Shown here: piece by piece, positions 35,521 to 45,277 of the stretch | Numbering within the stretch: position 1 is the stretch's first letter | How the letters are laid out: each line of letters starts with the position of its first letter | Source: Enterocloster hominis (ex Liu et al. 2021) | GTDB taxonomy: Bacteria; Bacillota; Clostridia; Lachnospirales; Lachnospiraceae | Direction: 5' to 3' | Assembly (NCBI GenBank): GCA_014385265.1 | Contig: JACRTJ010000008.1 | Span: forward strand, 86,838-150,837 | Length of the DNA: 64,000 nucleotides | Made by a program: the position numbers and the translations under genes | Notes under the pieces: model-generated | Databases searched by the model: none | What the model was told of the DNA's origin: nothing | The model's input: only the letters and a program-made list of their open reading frames with translations

Positions 35521-36978
35521 TTACTCAAAGTGGTAAGCATCCAGGAGCCTGGTCTTCATATGCCACAGCTCGTTGGAAAGATCCACATGGACCTCATGGG
35601 GGTTTACCAGACGTTTTGTCTCATCCCACAGGGTATCCAGCTCTTTTTTGCAGTATTCTCGGATCTCCATGACCTTGGGAGAATGGTATACGCAGACCCC
35701 ATCCTTGAATATGGGGACCATGATCTCCTTCATAGTGTAGGTTCCCGGAGCCAGCAGCGTCTTTTTCCAGGTTGCCACAGGATCGAACAGCAGAAGAGAG
35801 TTGTTTTCGTCGTAAGTCTCGCCCACCAGGCAGATCAGGTCGGCGATGATCTTATGACTGTCCCGGCTGTAGATCCTGTAAATAGTCTTATTGCCGGGAT
35901 TGGTGATCTTTTCCTCATTTTCAGAGAGCTTGATCTTGGGGATGAACTTGCCGGTGGCCTTATCCTTGATGGCTGCCAGCTTGTACACACCGCCGAAGGA
36001 CGGACAGTCCTTGGAAGTGATCAGGTTGGTGCCGACACCCCAGGAATTGATGGCGGCTCCCTGGTTCTTAAGGCTGGAGATCAGTCCTTCGTCCAGGTCG
36101 TTGGAGGCGGAGATCACCGCATCGGTGAAGCCCTCGGCATCCAGCATTTTTTTTGCCTCCTTGGAGAGGTAGGCCAGGTCGCCGGAGTCCATGCGGATCC
36201 CGTAGAAGGTCAAGGGGATCCCGGCTTCCCGCATTTCCTTAAATACCTGGATGGCATGGGGGATCCCGGATTTTAAGGTATCATACGTATCCACTAAGAG
36301 GATACAGGCTGACGGATAAAGCTTCGCATAGGTACGGAAAGCAGTGAGCTCATCGGGAAAGCTCATGATCCAGCTGTGGGCGTGGGTCCCCTTCACTGGT
36401 ACGTCGAACATCTGGCCGCAGAGCACGTTGGAGGTGCCGATACAGCCGGCGATCATGGCCGCCCTGGCTCCGTAGATGCCTGCGTCCGGTCCCTGGGCCC
36501 TGCGGAGACCAAATTCCATGACTCCGTCGCCTCCGGCCGCATGGACGATGCGGGAGGTCTTGGTGGCGATGAGGCTCTGGTGGTTGATGATGTTTAAAAG
36601 GGCTGTTTCCACCAGCTGGGCCTGCATAATGGGGGCGATGACCTTTACCAGAGGCTCCCTGGGGAAGACCACGGTTCCTTCGGGAACGGCGTAGATATCG
36701 CCGGTAAATTTAAAATCAGCCAGATATTCCAGGAAATCCTCTTTAAAGATCCCAGTGGAGCGCAGATAATCGATGTCCTCGGGATCGAAATGGAGATCCT
36801 CGATGTATTCGATGACCTGCTCCAGCCCGGCGGCGATGGCAAAGCCGTTGCCGTCGGGATTGTCGCGGTAAAAAGCGTCAAAGATCACAGTTTCATTGGC
36901 GTCCTTGGCATAAAAATAACCCTGCATCATGGTCAGTTCATAGAGATCCGTCAGCAGCGTCAGGTTGCGTTTACTCAT
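35521..36978 (-). CDS. pncB: Nicotinate phosphoribosyltransferase
   Basis: A 485-residue cytoplasmic NAD-salvage enzyme making nicotinate mononucleotide from nicotinate and PRPP with ATP. Blocks are LLTDLYELTMMQGYF at the start, EFGLRRAQGPDAGIYGARAAMIAGCIGTSNV, the histidine of VKGTHAHSWIMSF, and FYGIRMDSGDLAYLS. The frame is open from 37047, but GGAGAAGG (complement of about 36984-36991) and homology place the start at 36978. It is the first gene of a pncB-ywlG operon with its own promoter. Confidence 0.95.
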   Translation of the reverse strand: MSKRNLTLLTDLYELTMMQGYFYAKDANETVIFDAFYRDNPDGNGFAIAAGLEQVIEYIEDLHFDPEDIDYLRSTGIFKEDFLEYLADFKFTGDIYAVPEGTVVFPREPLVKVIAPIMQAQLVETALLNIINHQSLIATKTSRIVHAAGGDGVMEFGLRRAQGPDAGIYGARAAMIAGCIGTSNVLCGQMFDVPVKGTHAHSWIMSFPDELTAFRTYAKLYPSACILLVDTYDTLKSGIPHAIQVFKEMREAGIPLTFYGIRMDSGDLAYLSKEAKKMLDAEGFTDAVISASNDLDEGLISSLKNQGAAINSWGVGTNLITSKDCPSFGGVYKLAAIKDKATGKFIPKIKLSENEEKITNPGNKTIYRIYSRDSHKIIADLICLVGETYDENNSLLLFDPVATWKKTLLAPGTYTMKEIMVPIFKDGVCVYHSPKVMEIREYCKKELDTLWDETKRLVNPHEVHVDLSNELWHMKTRLLDAYHFE

Positions 36979-37018
36979 AATACCTTCTCCTTGTGTACTA
37001 TCCCATATCGTTGCCGAC

Positions 37019-37047
37019 ATTATAGCAATAAAGGAAGGAAAACGCAA
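37019..37047 (-). promoter_or_regulatory. Sigma-A promoter of pncB
   Basis: Minus strand: TTGCGT (complement of 37042-37047), a 17-base spacer, TATAAT (complement of 37019-37024). Confidence 0.8.
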
Positions 37048-37078
37048 ATTCTTTGTTAAACAAATAACAAAAACCTTG

Positions 37079-37257
37079 CTTCCAATAAAGCAGTTTATTG
37101 GAAGAAAAACACATCCATTCCAGGCAGATTGCAGTCAAGAAACAGCAAATCTGCAGTTTCTGCCCTTTAAATGGTTGAAAACGTCAGAATTAAATGGTAA
37201 AATTAAGCTGAATGGAAAGAATTTTCTGCGTCCTTGCTTCCTATAAACTGCTTTATT
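37079..37257. repeat. Hairpin plus distant inverted copy in the pncB/surface-protein spacer
   Basis: A perfect palindrome CTTCCAATAAA / TTTATTGGAAG lies at 37079-37089 and 37094-37104. Its core, AATAAAGCAGTTTAT (37084-37098), recurs as an exact reverse complement at 37243-37257, and CCTTGCTTCC precedes both. The promoter of the surface protein lies between the copies, so looping or a shared regulator is possible. Confidence 0.65.
37175..37203 (+). promoter_or_regulatory. Sigma-A-type promoter of the beta-helix surface protein
   Basis: TTGAAA (37175-37180), a 17-base spacer, TAAAAT (37198-37203). It gives a leader of about 120 nt containing one copy of the inverted repeat. Confidence 0.65.
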
Positions 37258-37330
37258 TGCAGAGGTTCCTTCCATTGGGAGCCCAGCTTCTGGAGAGAAC
37301 TGGAAATTATTCAGAAAGAAGGTAGAGTGT

Positions 37331-40300
37331 GTGAGAAACAGGCAAACGATGAAACAGGCAGGAGCGCTTCTGCTCTCTCTGGCCATCATAGGCGGGACGG
37401 TGTTCCCGGCCGGTCAGATCCGGGCAGCAGCGGAGACAAAGCAGCCAGAAAACGGCATGAAAGCAGCCACCGTTTCCGATGCGGAGAAAATTCCTGGAAC
37501 AACAGTCCCGGGGCTTTTATCCAGACGGCCGGAAACGATGGGGAAAAAACGGAGCAGCGGCGGAGAGGTCTATGTTTCCGCTTCCTCCAGCAATGCCCGG
37601 TGGGATTCGGGAGCAGGGACTGAGGAGGATCCATATATTTCTCTGGCTTATGCAGTGGACCAGGCAGAGGATGGGGATACTATCTGTCTGATGTCAGATC
37701 TTACTGAGACGAAAAGCGCCAGGTTCTGGGATAAGGATCTGACCATTGACGGACAGGGCCATACGGTTTTCCGGGGAGATGGCTTTGAAAAGGCGCAGGA
37801 CCTGGCCAGAGGCGGTTATCATCCAGCTATGATCGAGGTGGGAGGAACAAGGCCGGGCGAGGCGCAGACCGCGTCCCTGACACTGACGGATATCGTTCTG
37901 GACGATGGCGGAAAGACCGAGGGTGTGAACTTTAAACAGGCCTCCACGGATGGAAAGGGAGGAAATGAAAGTCTGGTACAGGACGCCATTGTGGCGACCT
38001 ATAACGGAACGGCAGAGATCATACTGGCTTCCGGGGCCACCCTTCGGAATTTTGGAGGAATGTCAGCGGTCCGGCTTTCCGGCGGTGACCTGGTGATGGA
38101 GGATGGGAGCCAGATCTGTGATGATACGGACGGTGTTGCTGACAGGACGAAGGAGAAGGGGGATTACGGAGCCGCGGGAGCTGTATGGATCCAGGGCGGC
38201 AGCTTCCGGATGGAGGCCGGAGCGGAGATCAGCCATATGCGCGGCCGCGCCGTTTACCTGGACGGCGGCAGCGCGGAGATCGGCGGATCGATCTCTGATA
38301 TACGGTCAGATAAGGACATGTGGCAGGGAGGAGCAGGCGCGGCTGTCCATGTACGGAATGAAGGAACAGCGGTCCTTTCCCAGAGCGGCAGCATTAAGGG
38401 GATCGCAGGAGAGAGTGCAGAGCATACGGTCATTGATACAGCCAGCGGAGATTTTGAGGCCGTATCGGGATCAGAGATCTCCGGCTGCCGGGACATTATG
38501 GTGGCCAGCGCCAATGACTATGAAAACGATTATGTCCATAAAATGCTGCTCAACGGCCTTATCTCCGATTGTACCACAAAGGACTCTCTGATGCGCAGCT
38601 GGTATGCGGAGATCACAGTGGGCCCCACCGGCCAGGTGACAGGCTGTACGGCAACGGGAGAGGGAGGACTCTTGTATACACACAATGGTTCCAGATACGT
38701 ATTTGAAGGAAAGATCACTGGAAATACGGCCCTCAAGGGGATCGTCTATCTGGCCAACCAGGGCGGAGGAAGAGTATCTGCCCGGATGCTGGAGGGAGCA
38801 GAGATCAGCAATAACAAGGGCCTGGGCATTAAGGTGAACAATGGCGCCCTGCTGACTATGGAGGGAGGAAAAATCTCGGGCAATACGGGAGCCGGGATTG
38901 AGGTGAAAGGAAAAACCGAAAAAAAGGGAGCAGCCTTTATTATGAACGGTGGAGAGATCTCCGGAAACGGCAGTTATGGGATCTCGTATGCCAATGCAGG
39001 AGAATCTGTTGTGGAGCTCAACGGCGGAACGGTTTTTGGAAATGGGAGCAGAGCGCAGATCTCAGTAACAGGAGGAAGCTCCAACGACAAAAACGAGTTC
39101 ATCCATATTAAACCAGGAACACTGGCGGGAAACCGGGAAATTTATCTTTCAGCCGGAACGATGACCCTGGATGAGGATTATCAGGAGGTATGGCTGGGAA
39201 AGGCAAAGCAAGACGCAGTCGATAAGATAAAGGAGCTGCTGGCAGTATGCCAGCCCTCCTGGAAACTGGCGGGGACAACGAGTCTCTGGATCCGGCCATC
39301 TTCGGAAGATTATCATTTCCTGATATCCAGACCGTACAGCGCAGATACCTCCGGGCTGTATGCAGTCTATATTCCCTTGAACGCCGACGGGCTTCCCGCT
39401 GCAGATCTTACGGCAGAGGATATGAAGCTGATCCCGGTGGAGAACCAGAAGACCCTCGACGTCACCATGGAGGGCGCAGAGGGGAACCGGTCCTATGCGC
39501 TGATGTTTGTCAATAATGACCAGTACACATTGTATCCGGACCAATGTGGGATCTATTCTGGAAACGCCATGCCGGAACCAGAGGATTTCTCCATCGGAGG
39601 ACTGAATAAGATCACATCCATCAGCGTGGATGGAAAAGAAACCGTCTATAAGACGTATGGAAACGAAAAGGAAAAGGCATGGAGCGATCTAAAGGCTCTG
39701 TTTACCGTTCATTATGTGAAAGCCGATGGGAGCCCGATGGATGGAGCGGAAACTCCGGGCGCTTACAGGGCCGTGTTCCAGTATGCGGATCCGGATCTGG
39801 ATGGAAAGGTACGGATCAATAAAAATGAGGTGAAGCTGAAGGATGGCGTTCTTGTGATCCGCTACACCAGCAGTCCGGCAGAAGAGCTGTCCAGTCCGCT
39901 CCTTTCCGGAGAACCGGCGGAGCTGCCGGATCAGGCGGTGGCTGTGGAGCAGAAGAAGAATGGCACCCGTGATGCGGCCTATTATCTCAACGGCGACCAG
40001 GACCGGGAGCTTTCAGATACGTCCGGGATCGTGCTTCTTGAGGACCGCCCCTATGTGACAGGCGCCCCCGACGGGGAGGAGCAGCTGGAGGAACGGATCG
40101 AAGAGCATCTGGGGACTGTATCAGGAATGGAATATCATTTTGAATTCCGCTATCTGGATCTGGTGGATCAGAACAGCGCCAATGCGTGGGTGACCTCCAA
40201 TACGGAAAAGCTGGTCTATCTGCCATACCCGGAGGGAACAGACAAAAATACAGAATTTACTCTGCTCCGGTTTCCGGAGCTGAACCGGGAATACGGAATG

Positions 40301-41581
40301 AATGGACACCCGGGACTAAGGACATCCATTGCCACCACTGGGATGGAAACGATCCCGGATCTGGAGAATACCGATCAGGGGATCCAGTTTCCTGCGTCGG
40401 AGTTTGGATTGTTTGCCGTAGTATGGGGGGTTCCGCAGAATACCGTGACCATCCGGTACCTGGATGAATCCACTGGAAGACCGATCGCCGGAGATTCGGT
40501 ACGAAGCTTTGCTTCTGGTACAGAGTACGATGTGACCCAGGATGCGGGGATGGAGATCTCTGGATATACCTTGAGCAGGATCGACGGCAGTGTGACGGGA
40601 ACGATCACAGAGGATCTGGTCATATGCGTTTATTACACAAAGGACCAGGAGCCGGCGGCCCCCTCGGACCCTGCTGAGCCGACGGATCCCACCGACCCCA
40701 CAGATCCGGCCGATCCCACTGACCCTTCCGGATCTGAGACTCCCGAGCATCCGGAAAAGGAAACTGCCCAGGTGGTCTTCCGTGTGGTGAATGGCACGTT
40801 TACTGAGAACGGGGGCACCGAGATACTGAAAACGTATGAGGTGGGCAGCATCATCGATTCTGTACCCGCAGTCAGAGCCGACAGAGGATACAGAAGCCGG
40901 CGGTGGGACAGAGATCCCATCGGAAGAACGGTGGAGCCGGGAGGCATGACCTTTGTGCTGACCTTTTACGCAGAGTCTGTGAGCGGGGATGACGACGATG
41001 AGGAGGATACGGGCCGCAGCCGGCAAAGGGCAGTCAGCGATACCGGAAAGACGGGACGCTGGATCCTGGAGGGCCGTGAATTTACAGAAAATAATGGAAG
41101 GCTGCCGTCCAATGAATATCTGAAGATCGGAGGAAGTATTTACGGTTTTTATACCCATGGGATCGCCATTGGCTTTGACCATACAGAGCGTTACACAGAG
41201 GAAGCCATTGCTGCCGGAGGCGGATACAGGGATGCGGAGGGAACCTGGCGTCTGAACGGCTGGTGGTTCTGCTATGACGACGGTACATATCCCCATGGAG
41301 AGTGGGAATACCTGGCATACAATGGACGCGGAGACTGGTATTACTTTGACGAGGACGGCTGGATGGAGGATGGATGGCTGTTCTGGAATAACAGCTGGTA
41401 TTACCTGCACACCGGCTACGATGGTTTCCGGGGCCACATGTATACGGGATGGCATGAGATCGGCGGCAGCTGGTATTACTTCCGCACAGGGACAGACGGA
41501 GGCCCGGCAGGAGCCATGCTGGAGTCGGCGGTGACTCCCGATGGCTTCCAGGTCGGAGCTGACGGTGCGTGGATCCAGTAA
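37331..41581 (+). CDS. Large secreted beta-helix surface protein with MucBP-like, InlB-like and wall-binding repeats
   Basis: 1416 residues. Signal peptide at 1-34 (QAGALLLSLAIIGGTVFPAG). About 80-640 is a right-handed beta-helix of pectate-lyase/autotransporter-adhesin type with many G-S-x-I-x-x-N/G turns (LTIDGQGHTVFRG, MEGGKISGNTGAGIEVKG, MNGGEISGNG). About 640-1030 is beta-rich. A MucBP-like domain (VTIRYLDESTGRPIAG) covers about 1037-1100, then a Pro/Asp/Thr linker of TDP repeats, an InlB-type repeat at about 1145-1215, and C-terminal choline-binding-type repeats (GDWYYFDEDGWMEDGWLF, GSWYYFRTG). No LPXTG is present, so retention is probably through the repeats. It is likely an adhesin or glycan-binding protein. 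Start GTG with GAAGG 8 bases upstream. Confidence 0.82.
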   Translation: MRNRQTMKQAGALLLSLAIIGGTVFPAGQIRAAAETKQPENGMKAATVSDAEKIPGTTVPGLLSRRPETMGKKRSSGGEVYVSASSSNARWDSGAGTEEDPYISLAYAVDQAEDGDTICLMSDLTETKSARFWDKDLTIDGQGHTVFRGDGFEKAQDLARGGYHPAMIEVGGTRPGEAQTASLTLTDIVLDDGGKTEGVNFKQASTDGKGGNESLVQDAIVATYNGTAEIILASGATLRNFGGMSAVRLSGGDLVMEDGSQICDDTDGVADRTKEKGDYGAAGAVWIQGGSFRMEAGAEISHMRGRAVYLDGGSAEIGGSISDIRSDKDMWQGGAGAAVHVRNEGTAVLSQSGSIKGIAGESAEHTVIDTASGDFEAVSGSEISGCRDIMVASANDYENDYVHKMLLNGLISDCTTKDSLMRSWYAEITVGPTGQVTGCTATGEGGLLYTHNGSRYVFEGKITGNTALKGIVYLANQGGGRVSARMLEGAEISNNKGLGIKVNNGALLTMEGGKISGNTGAGIEVKGKTEKKGAAFIMNGGEISGNGSYGISYANAGESVVELNGGTVFGNGSRAQISVTGGSSNDKNEFIHIKPGTLAGNREIYLSAGTMTLDEDYQEVWLGKAKQDAVDKIKELLAVCQPSWKLAGTTSLWIRPSSEDYHFLISRPYSADTSGLYAVYIPLNADGLPAADLTAEDMKLIPVENQKTLDVTMEGAEGNRSYALMFVNNDQYTLYPDQCGIYSGNAMPEPEDFSIGGLNKITSISVDGKETVYKTYGNEKEKAWSDLKALFTVHYVKADGSPMDGAETPGAYRAVFQYADPDLDGKVRINKNEVKLKDGVLVIRYTSSPAEELSSPLLSGEPAELPDQAVAVEQKKNGTRDAAYYLNGDQDRELSDTSGIVLLEDRPYVTGAPDGEEQLEERIEEHLGTVSGMEYHFEFRYLDLVDQNSANAWVTSNTEKLVYLPYPEGTDKNTEFTLLRFPELNREYGMNGHPGLRTSIATTGMETIPDLENTDQGIQFPASEFGLFAVVWGVPQNTVTIRYLDESTGRPIAGDSVRSFASGTEYDVTQDAGMEISGYTLSRIDGSVTGTITEDLVICVYYTKDQEPAAPSDPAEPTDPTDPTDPADPTDPSGSETPEHPEKETAQVVFRVVNGTFTENGGTEILKTYEVGSIIDSVPAVRADRGYRSRRWDRDPIGRTVEPGGMTFVLTFYAESVSGDDDDEEDTGRSRQRAVSDTGKTGRWILEGREFTENNGRLPSNEYLKIGGSIYGFYTHGIAIGFDHTERYTEEAIAAGGGYRDAEGTWRLNGWWFCYDDGTYPHGEWEYLAYNGRGDWYYFDEDGWMEDGWLFWNNSWYYLHTGYDGFRGHMYTGWHEIGGSWYYFRTGTDGGPAGAMLESAVTPDGFQVGADGAWIQ

Positions 41582-41609
41582 AAAGCTGATTGATTTGCCC
41601 ATCGAAGTC

Positions 41610-41638
41610 TTGACATTTTTTTGCGAGATCCGTATAAT
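41610..41638 (+). promoter_or_regulatory. Perfect sigma-A promoter of the ileS T-box transcript
   Basis: TTGACA (41610-41615), 17 bases, TATAAT (41633-41638). Confidence 0.9.
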
Positions 41639-41642
41639 AAAA

Positions 41643-41901
41643 GGGCGTAACGCATAAGAAAAGGCGATGACAGAGACAGTAGATCTGCGGGAAGGCCAAA
41701 GCGAGCCGGGGATGATGGAAGCCTGGCGCCGGATGCAGATGGAAGATCACTCCCAAGCTGGCGTCTGAACGTCCGGGAAGTCCCTGGGCCAGTAAGTCAG
41801 CCCGGTTTTCCACCGTTAAGGGGAACTCATATGTCAGTATGCAGTAATAGGTGGTGCAACGAGTATATTTCGTCCTGTTCGCAAGAACAGGACGATTTTT
41901 T
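41643..41901 (+). promoter_or_regulatory. T-box leader (isoleucine-specific) upstream of ileS
   Basis: A tRNA-sensing riboswitch that lets transcription continue when uncharged tRNA-Ile accumulates. Visible parts: stem I with an AGAGA-like segment (GACAGAGACAG) and a specifier region whose GAAGATCACTCC offers the Ile codon ATC at 41746-41748; the T-box sequence AGGTGGTGCAACG around 41850-41862, whose TGGT can pair with the tRNA acceptor end; and the competing terminator CGTCCTGTTC-GCAA-GAACAGGACG (41871-41894) followed by ATTTTTT. The specifier assignment is from position and from the downstream gene. Confidence 0.92.
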
Positions 41902-41935
41902 ATATCATAGGAACGGATATCCTGTGACATAAAAA
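41896..41935. repeat. Partial copy (A) of the dispersed palindromic element
   Basis: An imperfect palindrome that starts within the U-tract of the T-box terminator: TTTTTTATATCATAGGA (41896-41912) against TCCTGTGACATAAAAA (41920-41935). It is followed by GCTCCACGGGATC, resembling the CGCTCCGCGGGGATC that follows the palindrome in copy C (57858-57988). The multi-hairpin half of the element is missing. Confidence 0.6.
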
Positions 41936-42060
41936 TGCTCCACGGGATCTTTTTATCAATCAGACCGCATCCCGCGCGGGAGCCGCAGACACAAACTGCA
42001 TAACCGAAACGCGCAGGGAAGAGAAAGCTGCGCATACAACAAGATTGGAGGAAATGTGTC

Positions 42061-45000
42061 ATGTACCAGAAGGTGTCAACAGATCTGAACTTTGTGGACA
42101 GAGAAAAGCAGGTGGAGAAATTCTGGAAGGACCAGAAGATCTTTGAAAAGAGCATCGACAGCCGCCGTAAGGGACAGCCCTACGTGTTCTACGACGGACC
42201 GCCGACAGCCAACGGAAAGCCCCATATCGGCCACGTCCTGACCCGGGTGATCAAGGATATGATCCCCAGATACCGCACCATGAAGGGGTATATGGTTCCT
42301 CGTAAGGCCGGCTGGGATACCCACGGACTTCCGGTGGAGCTGGAAGTGGAGAAGATGTTAGGCTTAGACGGCAAGGAGCAGATCGAGGAGTATGGCCTGG
42401 AGCCGTTCATTGAGCATTGTAAAGAGAGTGTCTGGAAGTATAAGGGCATGTGGGAGGATTTCTCCAGCACCGTCGGCTTCTGGGCGGATATGGATAACCC
42501 CTATGTAACGTACCATGACGATTATATCGAATCCGAGTGGTGGGCATTAAAGGAGATCTGGAACAAGGGCCTTCTTTATAAGGGCTTTAAGATCGTTCCC
42601 TACTGCCCGCGCTGCGGTACCCCCCTTTCCAGCCATGAGGTGGCCCAGGGATATAAGGACGTAAAGGAGCGCTCGGCGGTGGTTCGGTTTAAGGCCAAGG
42701 GAGAGGACGCATACATCCTGGCATGGACCACGACTCCCTGGACTCTTCCCAGCAACGTGGCTCTCTGCGTAAATCCGAAGGAAACGTATGTGAAGGTCAA
42801 GGCTGCCGACGGCTTTACCTATTATATGGCAGAGGCTCTGCTGGACACGGTTCTTGGAAAGCTGGCGGACAAGGAGAATGGGACTCCGGCCTACGAGATC
42901 CTGGAGACCTATGTGGGAACGGATCTGGAGGGCAAGGAATACGAACCCTTATACCAGTGCGCCGCCGATGTGGCAGAAAAGCAGCATAAAAAGGGCCATT
43001 ATGTGACCTGTGCAGATTATGTTACACTGACCGACGGTACCGGCGTGGTACACATCGCCCCGGCCTTCGGTGAGGACGACGCCCAGGTGGGAAGAAAATA
43101 TGACCTGCCCTTCGTGCAGTTCGTGGATGCAAAGGGAGATATGACAGAGGAAACGCCCTTTGCAGGTCTTTTTGTGAAGAAGGCGGATCCGGAGGTATTA
43201 AAGGATCTGAGAGAGCGGGATCTTTTATTCGAGGCTCCCGTATTTGAGCACAGCTATCCCCATTGCTGGCGCTGCGATACTCCGCTGATCTACTATGCCC
43301 GTGAATCCTGGTTCATCAAGATGACCGCCGTGAAGGAGGATCTGATCCGCAATAACAACATGATCCACTGGATCCCGGAATCCATCGGAAAAGGCCGGTT
43401 CGGCGACTGGCTGGAGAATATCCAGGACTGGGGCATCTCCAGAAACCGTTACTGGGGAACTCCGCTTCCCGTATGGCAGTGTGAGTGCGGCCATATGCAC
43501 TGCATCGGCAGCCGGGAAGAGCTTAAGAAAATGAGCCCCAACTATATGGATGTGGTAAAGAAATACAGTAAGGAAATGAACGGCGACCAGGGAGAGGTGG
43601 AGCTCCACCGTCCATTCATCGACGACGTGGTCATCACCTGCCCCCAGTGCGGAAAAGAGATGCACCGGGTGCCGGAGGTCATCGACTGCTGGTTCGACTC
43701 CGGAGCCATGCCCTTTGCCCAGCACCATTATCCCTTTGAGAATCAGGAGCTGTTCCATGAGCAGTTCCCGGCCCAGTTCATCTCTGAGGCCGTGGACCAG
43801 ACCAGAGGATGGTTCTATTCCTTACACGCCGAGTCTACCCTGCTGTTCAATAAGCCCTGCTTTGAGAACGTGATCGTTCTGGGCCATGTACAGGATGAGA
43901 ACGGCCAGAAGATGAGTAAGAGCAAGGGCAACGCCGTGGATCCCTTCGATGCCCTGGAAAAATACGGCGCCGACGCCATCCGCTGGTACTTCTATATCAA
44001 CAGCGCTCCGTGGCTGCCCAACCGGTTCCATGGAAAGGCTGTAATGGAAGGCCAGAGAAAGTTCATGGGAACCCTGTGGAATACTTACGCATTTTTCGTG
44101 CTTTATGCGAATATTGATAATTTTGACGCAACAAAGTATGCCCTGGATTATGAGAAACTGCCGGTGATGGATAAGTGGCTCCTGTCCAAGTTAAACTCCA
44201 CAGTGAAGGAGGTAGACGACGATCTGGCCAACTACCGGATCCCCGAGGCTGCAAGAGCCCTCCAGGATTTCGTGGACGACATGAGCAACTGGTACGTAAG
44301 AAGAAGCCGTGAGCGTTTCTGGGCAAAGGGAATGGAGCAGGATAAGATCAATGCCTACATGACCCTTTACACCGCGCTGGTGACCATTTCCAAGACAGCG
44401 GCTCCCATGGTTCCGTTCATGACCGAGGAGATCTACCAGAACCTGGTACGCTCCATCGACGAAACGGCTCCCGAGAGCATCCATCTCTGCGATTTCCCGC
44501 AGGTGGAGGAAGGCTTCATCGATAAGGAGCTGGAGGCCAAGATGGACGAGGTATTAAAGGTGGTCGTTATGGGCCGTGCAGCCAGGAATACGGCTAATAT
44601 CAAGAACCGCCAGCCCATCGCAAAGATGTTCGTGAAGGCAGAGGCTCTTCCGGAATACTACCAGGAGATCATCGAGGACGAATTAAATGTGAAGGCTGTG
44701 GAATTTACCGACGACGTCCGCGCCTTTACCTCCTATACCTTCAAGCCCCAGTTAAAGACCGTGGGCCCCAAATACGGAAAGCAGCTGGGAAATATCAGAA
44801 AGGCCTTAACGGAGCTGGACGGCAACGCCGCCATGGACACCTTAAACGAAAAGGGAGCCCTGACCTTTAACTTTGACGGGGCTGAGGTGGTACTCACCAG
44901 AGAGGACCTTCTGATCGATATGGCACAGACGGAGGGCTATGTATCTGAGGGAGACAACACAGTGACTGTGGTCCTGGATACCAACCTGACTCCGGAGCTT

Positions 45001-45261
45001 GTGGAGGAAGGCTTCTACCGGGAGCTGGTCAGCAAGATCCAGACCATGAGAAAAGAAGCCGGCTTCGAGGTCATGGACCATATCTATGTGTACGCAGACA
45101 ACAATGATACCATCACCGGCATCATCAAGAAATATGCGGATCAGTTAAAGGGCGAGGTACTGGCAGACAGCATCACCCTGGGCCAGATGGCCGGCCACGC
45201 CAAGGAGTGGAATATCAACGGCGAGACTGTCATGCTGGGAGTTGCAAAGGTAACAAGATAA
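42061..45261 (+). CDS. ileS: Isoleucyl-tRNA synthetase
   Basis: A 1066-residue class I synthetase charging tRNA-Ile. Catalytic motifs are the HIGH sequence (PHIGHV, near residue 57) and KMSKS (GQKMSKSKGN). The editing domain (WTTTPWTLPSNVAL) lies between, the anticodon-binding domain follows, and a long C-terminal extension ends without the Cys-rich zinc motif of the shorter bacterial enzyme. Length and layout fit the eukaryote-like IleS2 class. Expression is under the T-box at 41643-41901; GGAGG precedes the ATG. glgP follows by 16 bases with no terminator between. Confidence 0.96.
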   Translation: MYQKVSTDLNFVDREKQVEKFWKDQKIFEKSIDSRRKGQPYVFYDGPPTANGKPHIGHVLTRVIKDMIPRYRTMKGYMVPRKAGWDTHGLPVELEVEKMLGLDGKEQIEEYGLEPFIEHCKESVWKYKGMWEDFSSTVGFWADMDNPYVTYHDDYIESEWWALKEIWNKGLLYKGFKIVPYCPRCGTPLSSHEVAQGYKDVKERSAVVRFKAKGEDAYILAWTTTPWTLPSNVALCVNPKETYVKVKAADGFTYYMAEALLDTVLGKLADKENGTPAYEILETYVGTDLEGKEYEPLYQCAADVAEKQHKKGHYVTCADYVTLTDGTGVVHIAPAFGEDDAQVGRKYDLPFVQFVDAKGDMTEETPFAGLFVKKADPEVLKDLRERDLLFEAPVFEHSYPHCWRCDTPLIYYARESWFIKMTAVKEDLIRNNNMIHWIPESIGKGRFGDWLENIQDWGISRNRYWGTPLPVWQCECGHMHCIGSREELKKMSPNYMDVVKKYSKEMNGDQGEVELHRPFIDDVVITCPQCGKEMHRVPEVIDCWFDSGAMPFAQHHYPFENQELFHEQFPAQFISEAVDQTRGWFYSLHAESTLLFNKPCFENVIVLGHVQDENGQKMSKSKGNAVDPFDALEKYGADAIRWYFYINSAPWLPNRFHGKAVMEGQRKFMGTLWNTYAFFVLYANIDNFDATKYALDYEKLPVMDKWLLSKLNSTVKEVDDDLANYRIPEAARALQDFVDDMSNWYVRRSRERFWAKGMEQDKINAYMTLYTALVTISKTAAPMVPFMTEEIYQNLVRSIDETAPESIHLCDFPQVEEGFIDKELEAKMDEVLKVVVMGRAARNTANIKNRQPIAKMFVKAEALPEYYQEIIEDELNVKAVEFTDDVRAFTSYTFKPQLKTVGPKYGKQLGNIRKALTELDGNAAMDTLNEKGALTFNFDGAEVVLTREDLLIDMAQTEGYVSEGDNTVTVVLDTNLTPELVEEGFYRELVSKIQTMRKEAGFEVMDHIYVYADNNDTITGIIKKYADQLKGEVLADSITLGQMAGHAKEWNINGETVMLGVAKVTR

Positions 45262-45277
45262 TCAGAAACAGGAGGGT

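Noticed and set aside
40316..41602. Minus-strand open frame of 428 codons
   Set aside because: Shadow of the repeat-rich 3' end of the surface-protein gene.
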